A stretch of DNA of 64,000 bases from Idiomarina tyrosinivorans (GCF_003987475.1 NZ_PIQH01000002.1:62001-126000); one strand, 5' to 3'; positions 33,398-44,348 are shown, counted from the stretch's first letter. The notes: a model not told the origin generated them from the letters alone. A program made the numbers and translations.

Positions 33398-34161
33398 TCC
33401 GTAACATTTCACTGCTTAGCCTGTTGTTCCTATTTGCAACGCTAAGCCAGCCTGCACAGGCTTATGGGAAAGTTGTACACCAAGCTATTTGCCAATTAGC
33501 CTACGACCAACTGCCGAGCAGTATTCAGCAAAATATCGATAACGTGGTAAAGGGCAGCAGTATATCCAGTTTTGCTGAGGGTTGTTCATGGCCTGATGAT
33601 ATTAAACACCAGGACGGCTTTCGCTGGACGGCTTCCCACCACTATGTAAACGTGCCATTTATGGCGGACCACATAGCGTGGCAAGATTGCCCAGCAAGTG
33701 GTTGCGTGATGAGCGCTATTCGCCATCACTACGATGTATTGCAGTCCGATCCGCAAAGCTTGGCATCACTGCTGTTTCTCGGTCACTTTGTCGCCGACAT
33801 GCACCAACCGTTGCATGTCAGTTACGCTGAAGACAAGGGCGGCAACACGTTCGACTTAAGCTGGCAAGATAAGCAGATTTCGCTACATTGGCTGTGGGAT
33901 GGCATTTTGATTACGCCGCAGCAAGTTGCACAACTACCGCATACGTTTACCGCTGACCCGATGCAACAGAGCCTGCCGAACAGCGATATTTTGGCGTGGG
34001 CGAATGAATCCGTAAAAGTTACGCATGGTGTGTACCAAGCACTTAAACCGAACACGGCGCTATCACCACAGGCATTTGAGCACTATCAACAGATTGATCA
34101 CATGCGTGCAGAGCAAGCGGCAAATCGTTTGGCGCAGTTACTCACGGAACTCTACCAGTAG
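33394..34161 (+). CDS. Secreted S1/P1-type nuclease
   Basis: 255 aa; a GTG start overlapping the GIY-YIG gene by 4 bp, then a signal peptide (SLLSLLFLFATLSQPAQA, cleavage near AQA-YG). Zinc-ligand segments of the S1-P1 family are visible: GKVVHQAICQLA, SWPDDIKH, ASHHYVNVPF and the strong HFVADMHQPLHVSYAEDKGGN. Zinc-dependent degradation of single-stranded nucleic acids in the periplasm or outside the cell is expected. Confidence 0.9.
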   Translation: MIRNISLLSLLFLFATLSQPAQAYGKVVHQAICQLAYDQLPSSIQQNIDNVVKGSSISSFAEGCSWPDDIKHQDGFRWTASHHYVNVPFMADHIAWQDCPASGCVMSAIRHHYDVLQSDPQSLASLLFLGHFVADMHQPLHVSYAEDKGGNTFDLSWQDKQISLHWLWDGILITPQQVAQLPHTFTADPMQQSLPNSDILAWANESVKVTHGVYQALKPNTALSPQAFEHYQQIDHMRAEQAANRLAQLLTELYQ

Positions 34162-34479
34162 TTATTGAGAGGGTTGTGGTGTTTGACAACTCCAACAGAA
34201 TTCAAAGCTGCCAGGGTTTTTCTCTTGGCAGTTTTGGCAAAACCACTCGTTGCTGTGGTTGGCCGTTTCGTAGTCATTGATAATCTCGCGTGCGGCACTG
34301 AGCTGTGATACGGGTACCTGAATAGCGGTTTCTAATACATCGGCCGGTAACTCGCCAATGCCTCCAGCGCTACTATTGGAATTAACTGCTGCTGAAATCC
34401 CTTTGGTTTGCAATAAGCCTATTACAAGCTCTGCTTCTATGGGGTTAGCGGCGTAGTAAGCAATAACTTTTTGTGTCAT
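34162..34479 (-). CDS. DUF2007 / zinc-ribbon putative signal-transducing protein
   Basis: 105 aa from the ATG at 34479; an upstream in-frame ATG at 34512 would add 11 residues. The N-terminal ferredoxin-like DUF2007 part reads KVIAYYAANPIEAELVIGLLQTKGI; the C-terminus has a zinc ribbon (CQNC...CWSC). Convergent with the S1/P1 nuclease gene, whose stop it abuts. The function is unknown. Confidence 0.8.
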   Translation of the reverse strand: MTQKVIAYYAANPIEAELVIGLLQTKGISAAVNSNSSAGGIGELPADVLETAIQVPVSQLSAAREIINDYETANHSNEWFCQNCQEKNPGSFEFCWSCQTPQPSQ

Positions 34480-34573
34480 CAGCGTGCCTACATGTAGTGT
34501 GGTATCTGCCATAGTTACTTGGTAGGATGAAATTATCAAGCACCAACACCATTGTTAGAAGGCATTTCAGTTA

Positions 34574-34954
34574 ATGATAAAAATGGTACTAGCAGTCGCT
34601 CTCGGTGCATCCGGTGGAGCCATATTACGCTGGCTCATTAGCTTAGGATTCAACTCCGCCTACCAAACGGTACCATTAGGCACGTTGATCGCGAATTTAC
34701 TGGGTGGTTATCTGATGGGGTTGGCGCTCGCCTTCTTTAGTCACCAAGCCGCAGTAGGAGCAGAGTGGCGACTCTTCGTAATCACCGGATTCTTGGGTAG
34801 CCTTACCACGTTTTCTGCCTTTTCCGCAGAAGTAACCGTGCTTATTCAGCAAAGCCGAATGTTTTGGGCGGCTGGCGCTATTAGTGCCCATGTTATCGGG
34901 TCGCTGTTAATGACCATGCTGGGCTTAGCAACTTACGCGTGGATTAAGGGCTAA
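34574..34954 (+). CDS. crcB: Fluoride ion channel CrcB/Fluc
   Basis: 126 aa, four membrane helices; conserved GGAILRWLIS, PLGTLIANLLGGYLMGL and GFLGSLTTFSAFSAE. Dimeric fluoride exporter. It ends 6 bp before the first mnmE-type repeat, so in the uninterrupted chromosome crcB and mnmE would be convergent neighbours. I do not see a fluoride riboswitch upstream. Confidence 0.95.
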   Translation: MIKMVLAVALGASGGAILRWLISLGFNSAYQTVPLGTLIANLLGGYLMGLALAFFSHQAAVGAEWRLFVITGFLGSLTTFSAFSAEVTVLIQQSRMFWAAGAISAHVIGSLLMTMLGLATYAWIKG

Positions 34955-34960
34955 ACGCGG

Positions 34961-34978
34961 TTATTTGCCGATGCAGAA
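34961..34978 (-). repeat. mnmE 3'-end attachment site copy 1 (attR of stacked islands)
   Basis: On the minus strand it reads TTCTGCATCGGCAAATAA, encoding Phe-Cys-Ile-Gly-Lys-stop, the end of MnmE (TrmE). The 18-bp attB of SGI1-type islands is this same mnmE 3' end. No mnmE coding sequence is attached, so it is the distal att scar. Confidence 0.9.
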
Positions 34979-35164
34979 TGTAAAATTTTTTTATTTTCAA
35001 TTGATTGCAACTGATAGGGAGTAAATAGGGATCAAAAAAGTCTGATGCCTAGCCTCGTAACCTGTTGATATTCTAGATGTATCTCATTCTAACCCCGTCT
35101 CTCAGTTCACCCAAACGAAACCTTTTAATCCTGTCTGGGTGGGGTCCCTGTGTCCATAAGATCC

Positions 35165-35599
35165 TTATTTACGCCCCGATGTACCCTTTTCCAATCCATC
35201 GTAAATTGAGGTGATCAGAGGGCATTTGACATCGTCTTTCTGGGCGGAACATTCCTTCACCAACCCATCCAAGGCAAGTTCAATTCGTCGCAGGCTTGTG
35301 ATTTTTTGCCGCACATTAGTTAGTTTTTGTTCGCCCAACGCGCGGGCTTCATCGCAATGGGTGCCGTCCTGCAGTTTCAGTAACCCGCCAATTTCGTCCA
35401 GGCTGAAACCCAGCCACTGGGCTGTTCTGATGAATTGCAGGCGAGCCAGCGCGTGTTCGTCATAGCGGCGAATGCTTCCATAGGGTTTTTCGGGCTCCGC
35501 CACCAGGCCTCTGCGCTGGTAATAGCGGATGGTTTCCACGCCAATATTGGCAGCCTTGGCTAGCGCTCCGATGGTCATTGAGCAGGGTTTGTTCGCCAT
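35165..35599 (-). CDS. merR: Mercury-responsive regulator MerR
   Basis: 144 aa; HTH IGALAKAANIGVETIRYYQRRGLV and the three Hg-binding cysteines (THCDEA, KECSAQ, VKCPLI), as in Tn501/Tn21-type MerR. It represses and, with Hg(II), activates the divergent merTPA promoter by untwisting the 19-bp spacer. Confidence 0.95.
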   Translation of the reverse strand: MANKPCSMTIGALAKAANIGVETIRYYQRRGLVAEPEKPYGSIRRYDEHALARLQFIRTAQWLGFSLDEIGGLLKLQDGTHCDEARALGEQKLTNVRQKITSLRRIELALDGLVKECSAQKDDVKCPLITSIYDGLEKGTSGRK

Positions 35600-35604
35600 A
35601 GGGT

Positions 35605-35635
35605 TTGACTCCGTAGTTGACTACGGTAGTAAGTT
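35605..35635 (+). promoter_or_regulatory. merT promoter / MerR operator
   Basis: -35 TTGACT and -10 TAAGTT are separated by 19 bp, the unusual spacing typical of MerR-controlled promoters. The dyad CCGTAGTTGACTACGG lies between them. Divergent merR starts 6 bp to the left. Confidence 0.88.
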
Positions 35636-35671
35636 TATAATAACTGGTCAATTCATTACAGGAGCATCGTA

Positions 35672-36022
35672 ATGTCAAAACTAAAAACAGGTAGCGGCTC
35701 GCTAGTTGCAGGCGGGATTGCCGCGATCCTGGCATCCGCTTGCTGCCTTGGCCCACTGGTCTTGATCACCTTGGGTATTTCCGGCGCCTGGATCGGCAAC
35801 CTGGCGGCCCTGGAGCCCTACCGTCCGTGGTTCCTCGGGGCGGCATTGATCGCGATGTTTTTTGCCTGGCGCCGGATATACCGGCCCGTCAGGGATTGCC
35901 GGCCAGGTGACGTTTGCGCAGCACCGCACGCTCGAACGGCCTACAAAGTCGTCTTCTGGGTCGTCGCGCTGCTTATCCTGGTTGCGCTGGCGTTCCCTTA
36001 CGTTTTACCCATGTTTTACTGA
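35672..36022 (+). CDS. merT: Mercuric ion transporter MerT
   Basis: 116 aa, three membrane helices; the vicinal Cys pair in helix 1 is in ASACCLGPLVL, and a second pair of Cys lies in the cytoplasmic loop (DCRPGDVCAA). Takes Hg(II) from MerP into the cytoplasm for MerA. Confidence 0.93.
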   Translation: MSKLKTGSGSLVAGGIAAILASACCLGPLVLITLGISGAWIGNLAALEPYRPWFLGAALIAMFFAWRRIYRPVRDCRPGDVCAAPHARTAYKVVFWVVALLILVALAFPYVLPMFY

Positions 36023-36035
36023 GAGGCACAACACC

Positions 36036-37740
<1,705 letters not shown>

Positions 37741-37741
<1 letters not shown>

Positions 37742-37821
37742 TGACCGAAACGATTGTTGAATTCATTTCCCAGCGGAACAATTTCATCAAAAGTTTATTA
37801 AAAGCCAAGGACGATGGTTAG
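37741..37821 (+). pseudogene. Short frame coupled to merA and ending at the att site
   Basis: A TAATG overlap after merA opens a 26-codon frame (MTETIVEFISQRNNFIKSLL...) whose stop lies one base before attachment repeat 2. It looks like the first codons of a further mer operon gene cut off by the recombination junction, but a genuine short peptide cannot be excluded. Confidence 0.35.
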
Positions 37822-37822
37822 G

Positions 37823-37840
37823 TTACTTGCCGATGCAGAA
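37823..37840 (-). repeat. mnmE 3'-end attachment site copy 2
   Basis: The minus strand reads TTCTGCATCGGCAAGTAA (Phe-Cys-Ile-Gly-Lys-stop). Differs from copy 1 by one silent base. Boundary between the mer element and the higBA element. Confidence 0.88.
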
Positions 37841-38114
37841 TATTTAATATCTTTTAAAAACAATGACGTGTAAGTTATTCGGAGCACTCTCGGAGTGCCG
37901 AAATTTGCGAAAAAAGTGGAAATATTGGCAAATTTCCTTTTCATCGGCTCCTGACGATCCATTTTAAACTGGGATAAGTGGGAAACAGGTACCTTTGTAT
38001 ACGCTTTTATCTCTATGAAATCAGCGCCTCGAACTCGCTCTTTCAGCCCCTTCGGTTAAACAAAATTATAGTAAAATCGTTTTCTAAACGGATCCGTTCT
38101 CATTTTGAACGGAC

Positions 38115-38143
38115 TTGACGCACAACGTTGTTGTGCATAGAAT
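38115..38143 (+). promoter_or_regulatory. higBA promoter with palindromic operator
   Basis: -35 TTGACG (38115-38120), 17-bp spacer, -10 TAGAAT (38138-38143). The spacer contains the inverted repeat GCACAAC-GTT-GTTGTGC (38120-38136), a likely HigA operator giving autorepression. The upstream 37841-38114 has only a short hairpin (about 37878-37903) and no gene. Confidence 0.75.
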
Positions 38144-38166
38144 GATTAAAAAGCGATCAGGTAACT

Positions 38167-38460
38167 ATGGCGGTTGAATTCAGGGATATATGGCTGGAGG
38201 CTTTCTACGACGAGGACCAAAGCCACAAGAAAATACCCAGCACTATTGAAGGCGCTCTGTTCAGAAAGATTCAAATTCTGGATGCCGCGACGCAGGAGTC
38301 AGACTTAAGGATTCCGCCGGGTAACCGTTTTGAACATTTGCAGGGAAACTTTTCTGGATGGTGTTCCATTCGGGTTAACAAGCAGTATCGCCTGATTTTT
38401 CGCTGGGAAGATGGCACCGCCCAAGATACATATCTAGACCCGCATGTTTACAAGGGCTAG
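38167..38460 (+). CDS. higB: HigB/RelE-type mRNA interferase toxin
   Basis: 97 aa; Plasmid_maint_killer family pattern: IEGALFRKIQILDAATQESDLRIPPGNRFEHLQGNFSGWCSIRVNKQYRLIFRW. The toxin gene precedes the antitoxin, the Hig order. It would stabilise the island by post-segregational killing. Confidence 0.92.
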   Translation: MAVEFRDIWLEAFYDEDQSHKKIPSTIEGALFRKIQILDAATQESDLRIPPGNRFEHLQGNFSGWCSIRVNKQYRLIFRWEDGTAQDTYLDPHVYKG

Positions 38461-38474
38461 AGGAGGTTATGGTA

Positions 38475-38798
38475 ATGAGGAATACAAAACGTCGTCCAGT
38501 GACCGTTGGCGAAATGCTGGTCACCGAGTTTCTGGAACCGATGAACATAGAAATCAGTGAACTTGCCGAAGCAATGGGTGTGCACAGAAATACACTCAGC
38601 CGGATTGCGAATGACAAAGGTACGCTGACAGAACCCATGGCAATCAAACTCTCAGCGGCTTTGGGGAACACGCCAGAGTTCTGGCTGAATATTCAGCACG
38701 CCGTTGAGTTATGGGACGTCCGCCATCGTGCCTATGAACAAGAAGCTAAAAACGTGAGACGCGTAACGCCTCACGAGTTACCTCTGAAGCAGGCCTGA
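38475..38798 (+). CDS. higA: HigA-type antitoxin (XRE family)
   Basis: 107 aa from the ATG at 38475 (an ATG at 38469 is equally in frame). HTH ISELAEAMGVHRNTLSRIANDKGTLTEPMAIKLSAALGNTPEFW is the VapI/HigA signature. Follows higB by less than 15 bp with GGAGG in between. Neutralises HigB and probably binds the operator at 38120. Confidence 0.92.
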   Translation: MRNTKRRPVTVGEMLVTEFLEPMNIEISELAEAMGVHRNTLSRIANDKGTLTEPMAIKLSAALGNTPEFWLNIQHAVELWDVRHRAYEQEAKNVRRVTPHELPLKQA

Positions 38799-38879
38799 AG
38801 CACATTTCGTTTCAGCCTTGTTTACCCTTTCTTTAGAAAGTTACAGCAGCCGGGTTTGTGGCTCGGATTGGGCAAACTG

Positions 38880-39010
38880 TTATCCCATCGCGTTGTAACC
38901 TTTCTCGCGCTTTCGGAACATGCGTTCAAGCATTGGCAGGCTATTGTCCAGGTAGTAGTAGACTGTAACTTCCAGCTTGCCATCGGCATCGCGGTCATAC
39001 CAGCAATCGG
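38880..39010 (-). pseudogene. C-terminal fragment of an unknown gene
   Basis: After an in-frame stop the minus strand reads ADCWYDRDADGKLEVTVYYY and ends REKGYNAMG-stop, 43 codons with protein-like composition but no start. Likely a remnant trapped in element B. Family not recognised. The rest of 38799-39105 shows nothing else. Confidence 0.35.
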
Positions 39011-39105
39011 CTCAGGGGCTCATATGAGCGCTTCTGCGCCCGAGAACCGTTCTGACCTGTCTTGAAACCGTGATAGTAGACCAGTCGCAAGGCTTGGTGG
39101 CCGCT

Positions 39106-39123
39106 TCACTTCCCGATGCAGAA
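39106..39123 (-). repeat. mnmE 3'-end attachment site copy 3
   Basis: The minus strand reads TTCTGCATCGGGAAGTGA, again Phe-Cys-Ile-Gly-Lys-stop with a different stop codon. Left boundary of the large island. A 20-bp block 41 bp further in (39164-39183) is repeated with one mismatch 40 bp from copy 1 (35018-35037), likely part of the integrase/Xis-binding arm. Confidence 0.88.
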
Positions 39124-39215
39124 TATGCAATATCGTTATAAAACAATAGGTTGTATCACTTAAGGAGTAAATATGGATCAAAATTCGTAAGATCCAGGAC
39201 TCACAGTACCCAGCC

Positions 39216-41417
39216 TTATGCACCAGGGAACGTGAGCGCTTTAATATCTCTGAATAGGGTAATTAGATGGTCCATGGCTAAATCAATTAGGGGCTCGTAC
39301 ATAAACGAATTAAGGTGAATATTTTCAGGTGTCATTAATGTTACCTGGGATAGCACCCTCTCTACTTGCTCAAAATCACCGTTGCCTGACTGTTCGTTCA
39401 CAATTCTATTGAACAACCGCCCGGTTTGTGAACCCTTGATGGGAGTTTTATCGTTCACATGATTCCACATAAACTCCTCTGCTTTTAGGCGTATAGCTAT
39501 GGAAAGCGCTATTTTACGCTCTAAAGCTATTGTGTCTGTAGGAATTGGAGCGTTTGCTAAATCGTCAGCAGTTCTGTAAATAAGATCTAGGACCGGCTCA
39601 TCTTTATCGAAGTTTTGGCCAACATCTCTTCCTTGTACGACTTTGGCAATGATATTTTCTAAATCCTCTACTTTTAGTGATCGTGTTTTATAATCAGGCT
39701 CATCATCATTGTCTTTAATATGAAGCATTGATGTTAGCTTTTTGTAATCTGGTGAAAATCCATCTCGGTACTCGATAAGATTTCTTACAAAGGGTATCAT
39801 TGAAATGAACATTTCGGCATTTGAATCGTAACTCTTTTTCCAGAGATCAAATGGGCTGGATACATCCTTACTTCCCCCTTTAAGAAGTAAAATTTTCCCC
39901 TCGCTCTTTTGAGCTATGAAAGAGTTATCCCATTGAGCTGTATCGAGGACTCGTCCTTGAACTGTCCTGTAAAAATCAAAGTTATGCGTCAGTATAATTA
40001 ATCTAAACAGGTCTTCTCCGGCCATCTCCCTCAGATACTCGACAATCGCATACTTATTTTTATAATCAAACGAATCTGCAATATCATCAATAATGATTAC
40101 TGACCTTTGACCTGATTTTAATCTTGCTTTGAACTCGAAAATCACATAAAGCAAGTACATAGCTCTCCGCTCACCTAGTGAGAGACAATCAAGAGAATCT
40201 AGTTGACCTCTGTCGAATCTAACCGGTTCACCATTTTCCCTTGGAAAGGTGAAAACCATGTTTGGTGCTGATGTTCCTAGAATTACATTTTTATGATCTT
40301 CAATATCGACTCCAAAGGGAACGTAAAAGCGCCTTTTAAAAACTTCTTTTGATTCGTGCCACAATGTGTTTTCTAAGCTTGCCTGCCTTTCTATTTCTGC
40401 AAGCTCTGATTTTTTGCTTTGGAATAAGCTAAGTAAGCTGTCAAATCCTGACTTGTCAGTCGCATAATAAGACGACCAGAGCAATTTCTTAAGGTGCGCT
40501 AGGTCTCCTAAATACGCGGTTACTGATGGGCTACTCTCAATGATCTCTTGAAATGCTTTAACTGGTGCGACGCCAGAAATTATTTTATTTGATATGGTTT
40601 GTAGTTGACCGTCGCCAAGAATAGACTCACTTTCTTTTTTTAGCAGCTCATCGAGACTCTTCTGATCACATATAGGTTCATCATTCCCCTTCATCAAAAG
40701 TTTATGCTCGGCATTGAAGAACTTCTCTTTCTTAAGAGACTTCGAAACTGACGCGGCATTTATTGGGTTGAATTTACCCCTAGAAAATAAAGGAGATTTA
40801 TCGACGAGTTCATTATAACGAGTGCTGTATTCATCTATATTATCGCGAATAGATTCATCATTTAGCAACTCAATAACTTTCGGGTCGAATATCTTTGAAT
40901 ATGGAATTTTTGAAAGTTCTGAGTTTCCTTGATCAAAATTTTGGACGGCTTCAATCGCTTCAAAAATATTATCAACTTCGAAATCGTCAATTAATTGCTG
41001 TTCTACTTTGTCTTGGGGGACTTTTGATAACTTGTTCAATCCTTTTGAGAGTTGATTTCGTGCGCTTAATATTTCTTTATAGATGGAATCATAAGTGGCT
41101 TTTTGCTCGCTATTAACAAGCAATGTAGATAAATTGTCTGAGTCAAACTCTGCATCAAAGGGCTTAACTACCAATATCTCATCTGGCAGTATTTCTTGGT
41201 CATCGATCTTGATGCTCCATTCAGGCTCAAGATTATAGAGAACTTCCTTTGGCTTTCCGCCGTCCACACTAAGGCAATCAAATGTTTTAGCTAAAGAAGT
41301 TTTCATTACCCCATTAGGAGCATATATTAAGTGTGCGTTTGATTTTTCAAAGCTGAACGTCTCATTAAAATCCGATATACCAAAGCAATTTTTCAACTCA
41401 ATAGATAGCTTTTCCAT
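39216..41417 (-). CDS. AAA-family ATPase of RloC/PrrC-like type (putative defence protein)
   Basis: 733 aa. Walker A-like APNGVMKTSLAKTF (about residues 33-46), a long central coiled-coil/helical part, an ABC-like signature SLGERRAMYLLYVIFE (about 425) and Walker B VIIIDDIADSFDYKNKY, then LTHNFDFYRTV. This order (split ABC ATPase with inserted helices, then a C-terminal effector part) is that of AAA_13/RloC-like proteins, some of which are anticodon nucleases with antiphage activity. The C-terminal 200 residues (RNLIEYRDG, MLHIKDND) may be the effector; this is inference. First gene inside the island. Confidence 0.7.
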   Translation of the reverse strand: MEKLSIELKNCFGISDFNETFSFEKSNAHLIYAPNGVMKTSLAKTFDCLSVDGGKPKEVLYNLEPEWSIKIDDQEILPDEILVVKPFDAEFDSDNLSTLLVNSEQKATYDSIYKEILSARNQLSKGLNKLSKVPQDKVEQQLIDDFEVDNIFEAIEAVQNFDQGNSELSKIPYSKIFDPKVIELLNDESIRDNIDEYSTRYNELVDKSPLFSRGKFNPINAASVSKSLKKEKFFNAEHKLLMKGNDEPICDQKSLDELLKKESESILGDGQLQTISNKIISGVAPVKAFQEIIESSPSVTAYLGDLAHLKKLLWSSYYATDKSGFDSLLSLFQSKKSELAEIERQASLENTLWHESKEVFKRRFYVPFGVDIEDHKNVILGTSAPNMVFTFPRENGEPVRFDRGQLDSLDCLSLGERRAMYLLYVIFEFKARLKSGQRSVIIIDDIADSFDYKNKYAIVEYLREMAGEDLFRLIILTHNFDFYRTVQGRVLDTAQWDNSFIAQKSEGKILLLKGGSKDVSSPFDLWKKSYDSNAEMFISMIPFVRNLIEYRDGFSPDYKKLTSMLHIKDNDDEPDYKTRSLKVEDLENIIAKVVQGRDVGQNFDKDEPVLDLIYRTADDLANAPIPTDTIALERKIALSIAIRLKAEEFMWNHVNDKTPIKGSQTGRLFNRIVNEQSGNGDFEQVERVLSQVTLMTPENIHLNSFMYEPLIDLAMDHLITLFRDIKALTFPGA

Positions 41418-41648
41418 AACCCGTTCCCCTGAACCTACAATTCGCTTTGGCGAATCCTCTTTCTATGTAATGAGCTGAGAGGATTACCTTAAATTTTTAC
41501 TAATTTAATAACTTAGTCTGCCTTAGCTAGGAGCTTGCAGCAAGTACAGGAGAGTCTGCTTTCTGGCGACCAGCTCGATTTGCAATATCTATGAATATGA
41601 AACTTATCAATTAATACTGTCTATGTCCATAAAACCACCGTTTTGTGA

Positions 41649-41660
41649 ACACCGTGAGAA
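41649..41660. promoter_or_regulatory. Left half of predicted resolvase res site
   Basis: ACACCGTGAGAA here is matched in inverted orientation by TTCTCGGTGT at 50143-50152. When the integron and one target duplication are removed, the two halves lie about 22 bp apart, like the arms of a resolvase subsite. The integron inserted between them. Confidence 0.6.
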
Positions 41661-41670
41661 GGTGCCATTT

Positions 41671-41695
41671 TGTCATTTTCAGAAGACGACTGCAC
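41671..41695 (+). repeat. IRt, terminal inverted repeat of Tn402 (tni end)
   Basis: The 25-bp repeat starts TGTCATTTTCAGAAGACGAC and continues TGCAC. It corresponds to IRi at 50105-50129 on the opposite strand with two mismatches. Preceded by the CATTT duplication. Confidence 0.92.
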
Positions 41696-41811
41696 CAGTT
41701 GATTGGGCGTAATGGCTGTTGTGCAGCCAGCTCCTGACAGTTCAATATCAGAAGTGATCTGCACCAATCTCGACTATGCTCAATACTCGTGTGCACCAAA
41801 GCGAGGTGAGC

Positions 41812-43491
41812 ATGGCGACGGACACCCCACGGATTCCAGAACAAGGCGTGGCCACTCTGCCTGATGAGGCTTGGGAGCGTGCGCGCCGTCGTGCGGAGAT
41901 CATCAGTCCGTTGGCGCAGTCGGAGACGGTCGGGCACGAAGCGGCCGATATGGCGGCTCAGGCGCTGGGCTTGTCTCGGCGCCAGGTATACGTTCTGATC
42001 CGGCGTGCCCGGCAAGGCAGCGGCCTCGTGACGGATCTGGTGCCCGGCCAGTCCGGTGGAGGTAAAGGTAAGGGGCGCTTGCCGGAACCGGTCGAGCGCG
42101 TCATCCACGAGCTACTGCAAAAGCGGTTCCTGACCAAGCAGAAGCGCAGCCTAGCGGCCTTTCACCGCGAAGTCACTCAGGTGTGCAAGGCTCAAAAACT
42201 GCGAGTGCCGGCGCGCAATACCGTGGCCTTACGGATCGCTAGCCTTGACCCGCGCAAGGTCATCCGCCGGCGGGAAGGCCAGGATGCCGCTCGTGACCTA
42301 CAAGGTGTGGGCGGCGAGCCTCCTGCCGTGACCGCGCCGCTGGAGCAGGTGCAGATAGACCATACGGTCATCGACCTGATCGTGGTCGATGACCGCGACC
42401 GGCAACCTATTGGCCGCCCGTACCTGACCCTCGCCATCGACGTGTTCACCCGCTGCGTGCTCGGCATGGTCGTCACGCTGGAAGCGCCGTCTGCCGTTTC
42501 GGTTGGCCTGTGCCTCGTGCATGTCGCCTGCGACAAGCGCCCTTGGCTGGAAGGACTGAACGTGGAAATGGATTGGCAGATGAGCGGCAAGCCCTTGCTG
42601 CTCTACCTAGACAACGCGGCCGAGTTCAAGAGCGAGGCCCTGCGCCGGGGTTGCGAGCAGCATGGCATCCGGCTGGACTATCGCCCGCTGGGACAGCCGC
42701 ACTATGGCGGCATCGTGGAACGGATCATCGGCACGGCGATGCAGATGATTCACGACGAACTGCCGGGAACGACCTTCTCCAACCCTGACCAGCGCGGCGA
42801 CTACGATTCCGAAAACAAGGCCGCCCTGACGCTGCGCGAGCTAGAGCGCTGGCTCACATTGGCGGTCGGCACCTACCACGGTTCGGTGCACAACGGCCTG
42901 CTCCAACCGCCGGCCGCGCGCTGGGCCGAGGCCGTGGCGCGTGTCGGCGTACCGGCCGTCGTCACACGCGCTACTTCGTTCCTGGTCGATTTTCTGCCGA
43001 TCCTCCGGCGCACGCTGACCCGCACCGGCTTTGTCATCGACCACATCCACTACTACGCCGATGCGCTCAAGCCGTGGATTGCGCGGCGTGAACGCTGGCC
43101 GTCCTTTCTGATCCGGCGCGATCCGCGCGACATCAGCCGTATCTGGGTCCTGGAACCGGAGGGACAGCATTACCTGGAAATTCCCTACCGTACCTTGTCG
43201 CATCCGGCTGTCACCCTCTGGGAACAACGGCAGGCGCTGGCGAAACTGCGGCAGCAAGGGCGCGAACAGGTGGATGAGTCGGCGCTGTTCCGCATGATCG
43301 GCCAGATGCGTGAGATTGTGACCAGCGCGCAGAAGGCCACACGCAAGGCGCGGCGTGACGCGGATCGCCGCCAGCACCTCAAGACATCAGCTCGGCCGGA
43401 CAAGCCCGTTCCGCCGGATACGGATATTGCCGACCCGCAGGCAGACAACTTGCCACCCGCCAAACCGTTCGACCAGATTGAGGAGTGGTAG
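41812..43491 (+). CDS. tniA: TniA DDE transposase
   Basis: 559 aa from the ATG at 41812 (MATDTPRIPEQGVATL), the standard length. The rve core shows QIDHTVIDLIVVDD, LLLYLDNAAEFKSEALRRGC and PHYGGIVERIIGTAMQ for D, D and E. Acts with TniB (and TniQ/TniR, absent here) in Tn402/Tn5053 transposition. An upstream in-frame start at 41776 is less likely. Confidence 0.95.
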   Translation: MATDTPRIPEQGVATLPDEAWERARRRAEIISPLAQSETVGHEAADMAAQALGLSRRQVYVLIRRARQGSGLVTDLVPGQSGGGKGKGRLPEPVERVIHELLQKRFLTKQKRSLAAFHREVTQVCKAQKLRVPARNTVALRIASLDPRKVIRRREGQDAARDLQGVGGEPPAVTAPLEQVQIDHTVIDLIVVDDRDRQPIGRPYLTLAIDVFTRCVLGMVVTLEAPSAVSVGLCLVHVACDKRPWLEGLNVEMDWQMSGKPLLLYLDNAAEFKSEALRRGCEQHGIRLDYRPLGQPHYGGIVERIIGTAMQMIHDELPGTTFSNPDQRGDYDSENKAALTLRELERWLTLAVGTYHGSVHNGLLQPPAARWAEAVARVGVPAVVTRATSFLVDFLPILRRTLTRTGFVIDHIHYYADALKPWIARRERWPSFLIRRDPRDISRIWVLEPEGQHYLEIPYRTLSHPAVTLWEQRQALAKLRQQGREQVDESALFRMIGQMREIVTSAQKATRKARRDADRRQHLKTSARPDKPVPPDTDIADPQADNLPPAKPFDQIEEW

Positions 43492-44348
43492 CCGTGGACG
43501 AATATCCCATCATCGACCTGTCCCACCTGCTGCCGGCGGCCCAGGGCTTGGCCCGTCTTCCGGCGGACGAGCGCATCCAGCGCCTTCGCGCCGACCGCTG
43601 GATCGGCTATCCGCGCGCAGTCGAGGCGCTGAACCGGCTGGAAGCCCTTTATGCGTGGCCAAACAAGCAACGCATGCCCAACCTGCTGCTGGTTGGCCCG
43701 ACCAACAATGGCAAGTCGATGATCGTCGAGAAGTTCCGCCGCACCCACCCGGCCAGCTCCGACGCCGACCAGGAGCACATCCCGGTGTTGGTCGTGCAGA
43801 TGCCGTCCGAGCCGTCCGTGATCCGCTTCTACGTCGCGCTGCTCGCCGCGATGGGCGCGCCGCTGCGCCCACGCCCACGGTTGCCGGAAATGGAGCAACT
43901 GGCTCTGGCACTGCTGCGCAAGGTCGGCGTGCGCATGCTGGTGATCGACGAGCTGCACAACGTGCTGGCCGGCAACAGCGTCAACCGCCGGGAATTCCTC
44001 AACCTGCTGCGCTTCCTCGGCAACGAACTGCGCATCCCGTTGGTTGGGGTAGGCACGCGCGACGCCTACCTAGCCATCCGCTCCGATGACCAGTTGGAAA
44101 ATCGCTTCGAGCCGATGATGCTGCCGGTATGGGAGGCCAACGACGATTGCTGCTCACTGCTGGCCAGCTTCGCCGCTTCGCTCCCGCTGCGCCGGCCTTC
44201 CCCAATTGCCACGCTGGACATGGCTCGCTACCTGCTCACACGCAGCGAGGGCACCATAGGGGAACTGGCGCACTTGCTGATGGCGGCGGCCATCGTCGCC
44301 GTGGAGAGCGGCGAGGAAGCGATCAACCATCGCACACTCAGCATGGCC
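43485..44348 (+). pseudogene. tniB: TniB ATPase, 3'-truncated (tniBdelta)
   Basis: 288 native codons with the Walker A LLVGPTNNGKSM and Walker B MLVIDELHNVL; then after NHRTLSMA the frame runs into unrelated sequence that belongs to the integron 3'-conserved side. About 14 residues of the normal 302 are lost. The fusion is direct, with no IS1326 or IS6100 at the junction. It may retain ATP binding. Confidence 0.88.

Noticed and set aside
38856..39065. Plus-strand frame of 69 codons in element B
   Set aside because: Antisense to a more protein-like remnant and without ribosome site; neither is an intact gene.
39166..39200. Short frame starting at the repeated block GGAGTAAATATGG after att copy 3
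   Set aside because: The ATG with a GGAG-like site opens only a few codons (MDQNS then stop); the repeated block is more likely a recombination arm.
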